A DNA stretch of 9,586 nt from Bryobacterales bacterium (GTDB taxonomy: Bacteria > Acidobacteriota > Terriglobia > Bryobacterales > Bryobacteraceae). Where the stretch lies: positions 1-9,586 of the forward strand of contig JADYZL010000249.1 in the NCBI GenBank assembly GCA_020853155.1. The letters run 5' to 3'. Below, in pieces: positions 1 to 7,215 of the stretch; within the stretch, counting starts at the first letter, position 1; each line of letters opens with the position of its first letter. Under the pieces are notes generated by a model. The model ran no database searches and had not been told where the DNA came from. It was given only the letters and a program-made list of their open reading frames with translations. Made by a program: the position numbers and the translations under genes.

Positions 1-593
1 CCGCCATGGTGGCGGATAACGACTGGGCTCTCGGGCAGATCGTGGAGACTCTCTCGCAGACGCGCTTCTGGAAGAAGATGCTCATCCTGGTGGTCGAAGA
101 CGACGCGCAGAACGGCGTTGACCATGTCGACGGTCATCGCACAACCGCGCTTGCAATCGGGCCGTATGTGCGCCGCGACGCGGTGGACAGCACCTTCTAC
201 GCGCAGCAGAGCATGCTCAAGACGATCGAACTCATCTTCGGCCTGCCCAATATGTCGATCTTCGATCTGATCGCCAACGATATGCGCGCTTCGTTCACGG
301 ACACCCCCGATTTCCGCGGCTACACGGCCGTCAAACCGGAGCAGCCGCTCGACGCGGTGAACCCGCAGGTTACTGCCCTGAGCGGTCCCGCGCGCGAAGC
401 GGCAGAGGCATCCATGAAGATGCGCTTCGAGGTGCCCGACGCCGCGCCCACCGATCGCGTGAACCGGATCCTTTGGCACACGCAGCGCGGCTGGGACACG
501 CCCTACCCCGGTGTGAACAGTTCTGTGTTCGCGCCACTTTCCAGCGATGTGGATGACGACGACCGCGAGGTAGTGGAGGAGGGCGAGCAATAG
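1..593 (+). CDS. Phosphoesterase of the alkaline-phosphatase superfamily (YncE-associated type), 3' end only
   Basis: This is the C-terminal part of a gene that begins left of the window; the frame is open from base 3 and stops with TAG at 591-593, giving about 196 residues. The segment EDDAQNGVDHVDGHR (codons from about base 96) has the Asp and His residues placed as in the C-terminal metal site of phosphoesterase-family proteins. It also closely resembles the alkaline-phosphatase half of bifunctional YncE/alkaline-phosphatase proteins, as do the following stretches around IGPYVRRDAVD, SMLKTIELIFGL and the late FTDTPDF. Members are usually predicted to be extracytoplasmic hydrolases of phosphate esters; the substrate is unknown. 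The N-terminal half, including the catalytic nucleophile and any signal peptide or beta-propeller, lies outside the window. The end is strikingly acidic (four Asp in a row, then several Glu). The family is seen clearly; the function is inferred. Confidence 0.85.
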   Translation, partial: AMVADNDWALGQIVETLSQTRFWKKMLILVVEDDAQNGVDHVDGHRTTALAIGPYVRRDAVDSTFYAQQSMLKTIELIFGLPNMSIFDLIANDMRASFTDTPDFRGYTAVKPEQPLDAVNPQVTALSGPAREAAEASMKMRFEVPDAAPTDRVNRILWHTQRGWDTPYPGVNSSVFAPLSSDVDDDDREVVEEGEQ

Positions 594-633
594 CCGGCCA
601 CGGACGGATGTGCTGTGATACCGTAGCCCGAAA

Positions 634-648
634 GAGGCGCTGTGCCTC
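634..648 (+). other. Small GC-rich hairpin ahead of the oxidoreductase gene
   Basis: GAGGC at 634-638 and GCCTC at 644-648 form a perfect 5-bp inverted repeat with a 5-base loop. It sits in the 73-bp gap between the phosphoesterase stop and the oxidoreductase start. No T-run follows, so it is not a clear terminator. It may simply be a leader structure or chance in GC-rich DNA. Confidence 0.25.
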
Positions 649-666
649 GAAAGGCCTGGAGTCCCG

Positions 667-1953
667 ATGAACCGGCGTCATTTTCTTACCTCCTCCACCG
701 CGCTAGCCTCTACTACGGCGCTCCCGCGCCTGGCAGTGGCGCAATCCGGCAAGACGTACACCACCGCGCTGATTGGCGCGGGCTGGTGGGGCGGCAACAT
801 CCTCGGCGAGGCGATGGCTGCCAAACGCAGCAAAATCGTTGGCATTTGCGACGTCGACGATCAGGCGCTCGACGCGATGCAGTCCAAGGTGAAACAACTC
901 ACCTCGGACGACCCGCGCCGCTACAAGGATTTCCGCGAGTTGGTCGCAAAGGAAAAACCGGAGATCGTAATCGTTGCCACCCCGGATCACTGGCACCCTC
1001 TCGCCGCCATTGCCGCCATGGAGGCGGGTGCGCACGTCTACGTCGAGAAGCCCATCAGCCACACGATTCGCGAGGGCAGGGCGATGGTGAACGCCGCGCG
1101 AGCGGCGAACCGCGTGGTGCAGGTTGGCACGCACCGGCGCGTCTCTGCGCACAATATCGAGGCGATCAAGTTCCTCAAGGCGGGCAAGGCCGGCAAGATC
1201 CACATGGTGCGCTGCTTCGTGCATTCGGGCGGGCGGGGCGGAGAGCCCACGCCGAACAGCGAAGTTCCGGCCGGCCTCGATTGGGACATGTGGTGCGGAC
1301 CCGCGCCGCTTATCCCCTACAACAAGGCGCTTCATCCGAAGGGCTTCCGCATGCACCTGGATTACGCGAATGGCGTGATTGCGGATTGGGGCATTCACTG
1401 GTTCGATCAGGTGCTGTGGTGGAGCGAAGAGAAGTCTCCGAAGAGTGCATATTCCGCGGGCGGACGCTTCGTTGACCGCACCATGATGAACGCGCCCGAT
1501 GCCCAGACCGCCACTTATCAGTTCACGGATTTCATCCTCGAATGGGAGCATCGCCGCTTCGCCGGCAACAACTCGGAGAGGCATCCTCTGGGCGCCTACT
1601 TCTACGGCACGGAAGGTGTCATGCACATCGGCTGGCAGGATGGCTTCACCTTCTATCCGGTGAACGCGAAGGCACAGACCATCCACATGGACGCGCAACT
1701 CAACCTTCCGGACCGGCAGAATATCCGGGAGTTGTGGGGCGATTTTCTCACCGCGATCGATACCGGGCGGCGGCCGGTCTGCGACATCGAGTACGGGCAT
1801 CAGGCAACCGTGATTTCGCTGCTCGGCAATCTCTCGATGAAGCTCGGCCGCAGCGTGAAATGGGACGGCGCGAAAGAAGAAATCCCCGGCGACGCCGCAG
1901 CGAACAAATTGCTCGCGCGGGACTACCGGGGAGAGTGGAGATATCCGGTTTAG
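667..1953 (+). CDS. Tat-exported Gfo/Idh/MocA family oxidoreductase
   Basis: A 428-residue NAD(P)-dependent sugar or polyol oxidoreductase-like protein. Residues 1-26 look like a twin-arginine signal (MNRRHFL, an Ala/Ser/Thr-rich stretch, then AVAQ as a likely cleavage region). The Rossmann domain follows, with GAGWWGG at 37-43 (G37, G39, G42 of GxGxxG) and an acidic strand end at D62. TPDHWH (105-110) and the family EKP motif at 127-129 come next; its Lys is usually the catalytic residue. In the C-terminal domain, D240, H244 and D247 in DWGIHWFDQ match the conserved catalytic region. GGAG at 658-661 lies 5 bases before the ATG and supports this start. The large Tat-exported subgroup is common in Acidobacteriota, Planctomycetota and Bacteroidota; its substrates are mostly unknown, though several members act on glycosides. 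The gene follows the phosphoesterase gene by 73 bp on the same strand and may or may not share its transcript. Confidence 0.92.
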   Translation: MNRRHFLTSSTALASTTALPRLAVAQSGKTYTTALIGAGWWGGNILGEAMAAKRSKIVGICDVDDQALDAMQSKVKQLTSDDPRRYKDFRELVAKEKPEIVIVATPDHWHPLAAIAAMEAGAHVYVEKPISHTIREGRAMVNAARAANRVVQVGTHRRVSAHNIEAIKFLKAGKAGKIHMVRCFVHSGGRGGEPTPNSEVPAGLDWDMWCGPAPLIPYNKALHPKGFRMHLDYANGVIADWGIHWFDQVLWWSEEKSPKSAYSAGGRFVDRTMMNAPDAQTATYQFTDFILEWEHRRFAGNNSERHPLGAYFYGTEGVMHIGWQDGFTFYPVNAKAQTIHMDAQLNLPDRQNIRELWGDFLTAIDTGRRPVCDIEYGHQATVISLLGNLSMKLGRSVKWDGAKEEIPGDAAANKLLARDYRGEWRYPV

Positions 1954-1962
1954 GCGCGCCGG

Positions 1963-3777
1963 TTAGCGCTGGTTCGCCTTGAGGATCTTCTTGCGCAGCC
2001 GGATGGATTTGGGCGTGATCTCCACCAGTTCGTCTTCCCGGATGAACTCGATGGCCTGCTCCAGGTTCAGGAGTTTTGGCGGCACCAGACGAATCGCTTC
2101 GTCGGCGGAAGAAGCGCGCATGTTCGTGAGCTTTTTCTCTTTGACGATGTTCACGTTGAGGTCGGCATCGCGGGCGTTCTCGCCCACGATCATTCCTTCG
2201 TAGACCTCCGTGCCGGGCTCAATGAACAGCTCACCGCGTTCCTGCAAGTTCCACATCGCATAGGCGGTGGCCTTGCCCGCGCGGTCCGAGATCAGAGATC
2301 CCGTGGGCCGGATCGGAATTTCGCCCTGCCACTCGATCCACCCATGGAACAGCGAATTCATGATGGCCGTGCCGCGCGTATCCGTGAGTACGTCGTTGCG
2401 AAGCCCGATCAACCCGCGCGACGGCACCAAGAATTCCAGCCGCGCGCGGCCCGTGCCGTTGTTCACCATCTTCGAGAGCTTCCCCTTGCGCTGTCCCATC
2501 TTCTCGATGATCACGCCGACGTAGACCTCGGGGAGATCGATCAGCAGCATCTCGATCGGTTCCTTGCGCACGCCCTCTTCCGTCTTCGTGACGATCTCCG
2601 GTTTGGCGGCCTGCAGTTCGTAGCCTTCCCGGCGCATGGATTCGATGAGAATCGCCAGTTGCAACTCTCCGCGTCCGAGCACCTTGAAGCTCTCCGGGCT
2701 GCCCGTATCTTCAACGCGAATCGAAACGTTCGTGAGCAACTCCTTGTCGAGCCGCTCGCGAAGCTTTCGGGAAGTGACATGAACTCCTTCCCGCCCGGCA
2801 AAGGGCGAGTTGTTGACGCTGAAGGTCATCGCGATCGTGGGTTCGTCGATCTGGATGGGGGGCAGCGGATTGGGGCTCTCCGCGGACGTGATCGTCTCGC
2901 CGATCTGGATGCCCTCTACCCCCGCGATGGCAAGCACATCGCCGGGAATCCCGAGTGTCTCGTCGATGCGGTTCAACCCCTCGAAGGAGTACATTCTCGT
3001 GATCTTCGTCTTCTGGATACTGCCGTCGAGTTTCGCGATCGCGACCTCGTCGCCGTGGCGCAGCGTACCGGAGAAGACACGGCCGATCGCCATGCGGCCC
3101 AAGTAATCGTTGTAGTCGAGATTCGCTACCAGCACCTGCAAATCGGAGGCGGGATCTCCCGTCGGCGCTGGAATCGTTTGCACGATCTGCTCGAAGAGCG
3201 GCTGCAAGTCCTTCGATGCGCCGTCGCGTTCATGGTTCGCGATGCCGTCGCGGCCGATGGCGTAAATCACCGGAAACTCCAACTGCTCCTCGGTGGCGCC
3301 GAGGTCGATGAAGAGGTCGTAGATCTCGTTGAGCACCTCGTCGATCCGGGCATCCGGACGATCGATCTTGTTAATGACGACAATTTGCGGCAGGCGGGCT
3401 TCGAGCGCTTTTGAGAGCACGTAGCGCGTCTGCGGCAGCGGGCCTTCGCTCGAATCCACCAGCAGAATGACGCCATCGACAATCTTGAGCGCGCGCTCCA
3501 CCTCGCCGCCGAAATCGCTGTGGCCCGGCGTATCCACGATGTTGATCTTGTACTCGTGGTAGCGGATACCGGTGGTCTTCGAGAGAATCGTGATGCCCCG
3601 CTCGCGCTCCAGTGCATTCGAATCCATCATGCGTTCTTCGACTGCCTGGTTGGCCCGGAACAGGCCGCTCTGCTTGAGCATGGCGTCGACGAGAGTGGTC
3701 TTGCCATGATCGACGTGTGCGACGATGGCGAGATTGCGAGTTTGAAGCGGGGTGCGCGTAGGACTACCGTTGGACAT
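1963..3777 (-). CDS. typA: Ribosome-associated GTPase BipA/TypA
   Basis: At 604 residues this is full length for BipA/TypA, a translational GTPase of the EF-G/LepA group that binds the 70S ribosome and helps 50S assembly, especially under cold or other stress. The G domain shows G1 AHVDHGKT (20-27), the switch I region RERGITILSK (58-67), G3 DTPGH (82-86, H86 being the expected catalytic His) and G4 NKID (136-139). The expected G5 segment reads IYAIGRDG, with Ile where a Ser is usual. Domain II follows (LQVLVANLDYNDYLGR, RVFSG), then EF-G domain III- and V-like parts and the BipA-specific C-terminal domain (RGLIGLRND, MRASSADEA). The start is set by the spacing to G1; no Shine-Dalgarno sequence is visible before it. 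It is convergent with the oxidoreductase gene, 9 bp apart. It lies 222 bp downstream of asnS, with its own likely promoter at 3924-3929. Confidence 0.97.
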   Translation of the reverse strand: MSNGSPTRTPLQTRNLAIVAHVDHGKTTLVDAMLKQSGLFRANQAVEERMMDSNALERERGITILSKTTGIRYHEYKINIVDTPGHSDFGGEVERALKIVDGVILLVDSSEGPLPQTRYVLSKALEARLPQIVVINKIDRPDARIDEVLNEIYDLFIDLGATEEQLEFPVIYAIGRDGIANHERDGASKDLQPLFEQIVQTIPAPTGDPASDLQVLVANLDYNDYLGRMAIGRVFSGTLRHGDEVAIAKLDGSIQKTKITRMYSFEGLNRIDETLGIPGDVLAIAGVEGIQIGETITSAESPNPLPPIQIDEPTIAMTFSVNNSPFAGREGVHVTSRKLRERLDKELLTNVSIRVEDTGSPESFKVLGRGELQLAILIESMRREGYELQAAKPEIVTKTEEGVRKEPIEMLLIDLPEVYVGVIIEKMGQRKGKLSKMVNNGTGRARLEFLVPSRGLIGLRNDVLTDTRGTAIMNSLFHGWIEWQGEIPIRPTGSLISDRAGKATAYAMWNLQERGELFIEPGTEVYEGMIVGENARDADLNVNIVKEKKLTNMRASSADEAIRLVPPKLLNLEQAIEFIREDELVEITPKSIRLRKKILKANQR

Positions 3778-3854
3778 AGATTGGGTGCTAATTGGACTGA
3801 AGAATCGAAGCGGTTGATGTCAGATTGAAACCACGAAGCCGGGTGACTGGCGGA

Positions 3855-3895
3855 CGGCGATGCGTTTGCAGATCGCCGAAAGACGGCTTGCGCCG
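3855..3895 (-). promoter_or_regulatory. Structured 5' leader of bipA with alternating complementary arms
   Basis: Read in the bipA sense, CGGC-GCAA-GCCG (3895-3884) forms a 4-bp stem capped by a GNRA-type tetraloop. Five bases later, CGGCGAT (3878-3872) and ATCGCCG (3861-3855) form a perfect 7-bp stem with a 10-base loop. The GCCG arm of the first hairpin could instead pair with the CGGC of the second, so mutually exclusive folds are possible. If transcription starts near 3917, this lies in a roughly 140-base untranslated leader. I do not recognise a known riboswitch. The arms are seen directly; a regulatory role is inferred. Confidence 0.35.
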
Positions 3896-3923
3896 AGGGT
3901 CCGGTTGGAGGCTCTGTACTTCG

Positions 3924-3929
3924 ATTATA
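3924..3929 (-). promoter_or_regulatory. Probable -10 box of the bipA promoter
   Basis: On the minus strand this is a perfect TATAAT, in a locally AT-richer patch within GC-rich DNA, between the asnS stop and the bipA start. A G lies two bases upstream, a partial extended -10. No good -35 hexamer is seen at 16-18 bp spacing. Transcription would begin around 3917. It lies just past the hairpin that may end the asnS transcript, which fits a separate bipA transcription unit. Confidence 0.45.
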
Positions 3930-3941
3930 ACGCGCAATGCG

Positions 3942-3974
3942 GGGAAGGCCGTTGAAGACGACCCGCGGCCTCCC
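3942..3974 (-). terminator. Possible terminator hairpin after asnS
   Basis: AGGCCG (3946-3951) and CGGCCT (3966-3971) are perfect inverted repeats with a 14-base loop. They are extended by GGG (3942-3944) pairing with CCC (3972-3974) across a single bulged A at 3945, giving a 9-bp stem. It lies 25 bases past the asnS stop and just before the bipA -10 box. No U-tract follows, so intrinsic termination is uncertain; it could be a stabilising 3' hairpin or a weak terminator. Confidence 0.35.
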
Positions 3975-3999
3975 GTTGATGAGCGGCGGGGTGTTCGAT

Positions 4000-5322
4000 T
4001 TACGGCTTCGTGCGATAAAGCATCCGCGGAAATGCGATCGTTTCCCGCACGTGTTCGAGGCCGCAGATCCAGGCGACACAGCGCTCAATGCCCATGCCGA
4101 AGCCACCGTGCGGCACGGCGCCGTACCGGCGCAGATCCATATACCAGTCGAACGGCTCCTCCGGCAGATGATGCTCCCGCAAGCGCGACATCAGCAGATC
4201 CAGATCGTGGATGCGCTCCCCGCCGCCGATGATCTCGCCATAGCCTTCCGGCGCCAGCACGTCGACGCCCAGCGCCACTTCCGGCCGGGCCGGGTCCGGT
4301 TGCATGTAGAACGCTTTGATGGCCGTGGGGAAACGATCCACCATGATGGGCCGGTCTTGCGATTCGGTGAGGATGGTTTCGTCGGTTCCTCCGAAATCGC
4401 TGCCCCATTCGATGGCGCTGCCCTTTTCCTGAAGGATTCGCACGGCCTCGTCGTAGCTCATCCGTGGGAAGGGCGGCACGCAAGCTTCGAGTTTCGCCGT
4501 ATCGCGTTCGAGCACCTTCAGTTCCTCGCGCTTCTTATCGAGCACGCGGGCGACCACGCTGCACACAAAGCGCTCGGCGAGCTGCTTCACATCCTCGATG
4601 GTGGCGTAGGCCATCTCCGGCTCTACCATCCAGAACTCGGTGAGATGGCGGCGCGTCTTCGATTTCTCCGCACGGAACGTGGGGCCGAAGCAGTACGTTT
4701 TTCCAAACGCCATCGCCGTGGCTTCGTTATAGAGTTGGCCGGATTGCGTGAGGTAGACCTTTTCGTCCTCGAAGTAATCCACTTCAAACAGGGTCGTCGT
4801 GCCTTCGCAGGATGCGGGTGTGAAGATGGGGCAATCTACCAGCGTGAAGCCGTTATCGTCGAAGAAATCGCGAACGGCCCGAACCACCTCATGGCGCACC
4901 CGGAGAATGGCGTGCTGGCGCTTGCTGCGCAGCCAGAGATGCCGGTTGTCCATCAAAAAGTCGATGCCGTGCTCCTTGGGCGTGATCGGATACGGCTGCG
5001 ATTCGGGCACGCGCTGCAGCACTTCGACGGATTGGATATCCATCTCATAGCCGCCCATCGCGCGTTCCTCCGCGCGGATTTTCCCCGTAAGCACGAGCGA
5101 GGATTCCTGCGTGAGATGCTTCAGCGTCTCGAACGTTTCCTCGGGCAGTTCCGCCTTCACGCCCACGCACTGCATCATGCCGCTGCCATCGCGCAGAATC
5201 GGAAAGACGATCTTGCCGGACTTGCGCAGGTTGTAAAGCCAGCCGGCGATGGAGACCGTCTCCCCCACATGCTTTCCGGCATCCTCAATTCGAATCCGCG
5301 GACCGGCGCTGGAATCGCTCAT
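4000..5322 (-). CDS. asnS: Asparaginyl-tRNA synthetase
   Basis: A 440-residue class IIb aminoacyl-tRNA synthetase that charges tRNA-Asn with asparagine in the cytoplasm. Residues about 10-105 form the anticodon-binding OB fold. FLMDNRHLWLRS (122-133) starts the catalytic region and motif 1 spans about 144-167. Motif 2 holds FRAE (216-219) and continues through RHLTEF to EPE. Motif 3 is GFGMGIER (407-414). The PASCEGTTTLF segment (169-179) resembles the AsnRS signature rather than the corresponding region of archaeal-type AspRS, so AsnRS is preferred. Length is typical for compact AsnRS. The ATG overlaps the upstream isomerase stop as ATGA (5319-5322). GGAG at 5331-5334 sits 8 bases before the start inside the isomerase gene, so translational coupling is likely. 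Confidence 0.95.
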   Translation of the reverse strand: MSDSSAGPRIRIEDAGKHVGETVSIAGWLYNLRKSGKIVFPILRDGSGMMQCVGVKAELPEETFETLKHLTQESSLVLTGKIRAEERAMGGYEMDIQSVEVLQRVPESQPYPITPKEHGIDFLMDNRHLWLRSKRQHAILRVRHEVVRAVRDFFDDNGFTLVDCPIFTPASCEGTTTLFEVDYFEDEKVYLTQSGQLYNEATAMAFGKTYCFGPTFRAEKSKTRRHLTEFWMVEPEMAYATIEDVKQLAERFVCSVVARVLDKKREELKVLERDTAKLEACVPPFPRMSYDEAVRILQEKGSAIEWGSDFGGTDETILTESQDRPIMVDRFPTAIKAFYMQPDPARPEVALGVDVLAPEGYGEIIGGGERIHDLDLLMSRLREHHLPEEPFDWYMDLRRYGAVPHGGFGMGIERCVAWICGLEHVRETIAFPRMLYRTKP

Positions 5323-6155
5323 GATTGCTTCTCCAGATTCTCGAACACGTCTTTCACCCGGTCGAGCGGATCGCTCATTGAGGGGTCTTCTTTCAACTCA
5401 AGCAGCAGGGGAACGGTGGAGGGCAGCGTGCGCAGGCGTTTCATCGTGCGTTCCCAGTTCAGCGTGCCGCCCTCATGCACCATCGGGAACAGATGCTTAT
5501 CGTCCACGCCATTGTTGTCGTGGACATGCAGAGAACGGATGCGGTTTTCGAGAAGGTTGAAAGCTTCGTCGAAGCCCTCCATCATGTTGGCGTGCCCGGT
5601 ATCGAGACATACCCCCAGATTCAGGTGCGTGGAATCAAAGAACTCCACAATCTTCTTCGCACTCGAAAGCGCATTGGGGATATTCTCCACCAGCACTTCC
5701 ACGCCGCGCTGGCGCGCGAAATTCCTCAACTCATCCAGGGAATCGAAGGCGGCATCGACTTTGTGCAAGCTCCATTCGTCATCGAAGCCAACGCCGATAT
5801 GCTGGATTGCGTAGGAGAATGGAAATGCATCCGCCAAATCCAGCGCCCGCTTGGCCTCATCCACGGCGGCAATGCGGTTCGCCCTGGACGGGCTGGCGAT
5901 ATCGATCACCGAGCGCGGCCCCGTCTTGCCCCAACAATCGTCGCTGAACATCGGCAAGTGGATGGAGTGAACGCGCAATGGCACATCCTTCAGGAAGATC
6001 GCCACTTCGCGAATCTGGTCTTCGTTGCGGTAATCGAGGTGTTGCCGCGCGCAGAACAACTCCACCAGGTCCACGCCCGCGTTCAGAATCCTGTCAAGCA
6101 GCGCGGTGCTGAGCCTGTGGTTCACGAAAAGGTGGGTGGAAATCGCGTGGTGCAT
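5319..6155 (-). CDS. Sugar phosphate isomerase/epimerase-like TIM-barrel protein
   Basis: A 278-residue protein of the xylose isomerase-like TIM-barrel superfamily (AP_endonuc_2 fold), which includes sugar isomerases, epimerases and endonuclease IV. Likely metal and active-site positions are visible: SIHLP (64-68), E157 in VENIP, D185 and H188 in LDTGHAN, H210/H212 in HVHDNN and E253 in LELKED. The N-terminal start, with ISTHLF following the first residues, fits the beginning of the first barrel strand. There is no strong Shine-Dalgarno sequence and no signal peptide, so it is probably cytoplasmic. It lies 74 bp downstream of hemQ on the same strand and overlaps asnS by 4 bp. The substrate cannot be told from sequence. 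A DNA-repair endonuclease IV role is less likely, as that family has more conserved metal His residues. Confidence 0.82.
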   Translation of the reverse strand: MHHAISTHLFVNHRLSTALLDRILNAGVDLVELFCARQHLDYRNEDQIREVAIFLKDVPLRVHSIHLPMFSDDCWGKTGPRSVIDIASPSRANRIAAVDEAKRALDLADAFPFSYAIQHIGVGFDDEWSLHKVDAAFDSLDELRNFARQRGVEVLVENIPNALSSAKKIVEFFDSTHLNLGVCLDTGHANMMEGFDEAFNLLENRIRSLHVHDNNGVDDKHLFPMVHEGGTLNWERTMKRLRTLPSTVPLLLELKEDPSMSDPLDRVKDVFENLEKQS

Positions 6156-6229
6156 ACGGTGAAGCGGGTTGTGGATCGAATGCCCGTCGAAGTCTCAGGA
6201 TACCCCACGCGACTGGAGCGAACCGGCGC

Positions 6230-7144
6230 CTACTCTTGCGGTTGAGTGGGGATCTCCGCCGGCGCTTCCCACTGGGGAGACTTACCCGCGAAGAAGTGGC
6301 CGAGTTGCCCGGCCGCGAAGCGCAGCCCGACGAAGAAATCCCCGAACAAACCGTAGACGGCGCTCACTTCATCGAAGCGCATTTCATAGATCAGCTTCTT
6401 GAATACGATGGGGTCGTCGGCAAACAGATCCACGCCCCATTCCCACTTGTCGAAGCCGATGGAGCCGGAGATGATCTGCTTCACCGAACCCGCGTAGCGC
6501 CGGCCGATCATGCCGTGCTCGTGCATCATCCGCTGCCGCTCCGCCAGGGGCACCGTGTACCAGTTCTTCGCTTCGCCGCGATAACGGTCCATGGGATAGA
6601 AGCAGCAATAGCGGTTGGATGGCACTTGCGGCCAGAGCCGGGGCGCCATCGCCCTTCGCTGGCGCTCCAATGTCTCCTCGACCCCCTCGTTCCATTCCGG
6701 GGAATGCGGCGCAAAGCCTTTCCCGGTGAACTCCGCGTGCATCTTCGAAGTAGATGCGTAGAGGCCGAGCTCCACGACCGAAAGGTACGAGTGCGTAATA
6801 TCGAAAAAGTCGCGCAGCCGGAGTGCGTTCAGCCGCATCTCCACCTCGTTCAACTCGTCGAAGCTGTTGCGGAAGTGCACCAGCATCAGGTCTCCCTTAT
6901 GGCCGAGCATGGAGAATGCGGCACTATATCCCGAGGCCTCCAGCGCTTCGAGCGCTTCCGTAGCTTCGCGGACCACCGCATCCCGCTCCGGCGGCAATAG
7001 CGCGTGCCACTTGTCCCAACGGACGCTCAGCATCTGATGCAATACCGCGGCGCCGTCGAGAGTATAGGGGACCTCCGGCATTCGCTCCGCGCTCTGCTCG
7101 GGGCCGGGGCGACTTGAGATCGGGATATCGGTTGGTGTGCTCAT
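6230..7144 (-). CDS. hemQ: Coproheme decarboxylase HemQ (ChdC), chlorite-dismutase family
   Basis: A 304-residue protein that should convert Fe-coproporphyrin III to heme b by two oxidative decarboxylations, the last step of the coproporphyrin-dependent pathway. The chlorite-dismutase fold begins near residue 26 (PYTLDGAAVLHQM). Key residues match the Listeria/Geobacillus-type enzyme in identity and spacing: Y183 in FYPMDR (radical-forming Tyr), M185, H210 in HEHGMIGR (proximal heme ligand), Q223 in VKQIISGS, and R256 and S261 in MRFDEVS (propionate contacts). The position of a usual Lys after YPM is R187. The first 25 residues are Pro/Ser-rich and probably disordered. The frame stays open upstream to 7393, but that would overlap the divergent membrane gene, and a perfect AGGAGG (7145-7150) directly touches this ATG. 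The zero spacing is odd; a Met at 7081 is an alternative start. Confidence 0.93.
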   Translation of the reverse strand: MSTPTDIPISSRPGPEQSAERMPEVPYTLDGAAVLHQMLSVRWDKWHALLPPERDAVVREATEALEALEASGYSAAFSMLGHKGDLMLVHFRNSFDELNEVEMRLNALRLRDFFDITHSYLSVVELGLYASTSKMHAEFTGKGFAPHSPEWNEGVEETLERQRRAMAPRLWPQVPSNRYCCFYPMDRYRGEAKNWYTVPLAERQRMMHEHGMIGRRYAGSVKQIISGSIGFDKWEWGVDLFADDPIVFKKLIYEMRFDEVSAVYGLFGDFFVGLRFAAGQLGHFFAGKSPQWEAPAEIPTQPQE

Positions 7145-7215
7145 CCTCCTAACAGTGTATCGGCTGGTATCCGAATCTCGAAGCCGCGTTCTGTTGTATT
7201 GTTCATCTGAGAGCA
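7145..7215. promoter_or_regulatory. Divergent intergenic region between hemQ and the membrane protein gene
   Basis: These 71 bp separate two divergent starts and so should carry both promoters. A TACACT on the minus strand 9 bases before the hemQ ATG is a weak -10 candidate. On the plus strand, the AT-richer TTGTATTGTTCAT before the membrane gene may serve. No convincing -35 boxes or operator repeats are visible. Confidence 0.35.

Noticed and set aside
703..1800. Long minus-strand frame (365 codons) opposite the oxidoreductase gene
   Set aside because: The plus-strand protein has a complete Tat signal and family motifs; the antisense product is Arg/Val/His-rich and lacks any domain.
1953..1960. 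GGCGCGCC palindrome at the convergent junction as a terminator or binding site
   Set aside because: Only an 8-base GC palindrome; no loop, no T-run, and such sequences are frequent in GC-rich DNA.
2344..3414. Plus-strand frame (356 codons) opposite bipA
   Set aside because: BipA on the minus strand is unmistakable; the antisense frame shows only low-complexity Arg/Asp/His-rich sequence.
3627..4106. Minus-strand frame (159 codons) spanning the asnS-bipA spacer
   Set aside because: It overlaps both real genes in another frame, is Ser/Arg/Pro-rich without a domain, and covers the likely promoter and hairpins.
3937..5814. Very long plus-strand open frame (about 625 codons) antisense to asnS and the isomerase gene
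   Set aside because: The opposite strand encodes clear AsnRS and TIM-barrel proteins with full motifs. The antisense product is Arg/His-rich with no recognisable domain, as expected from GC-rich codon bias.
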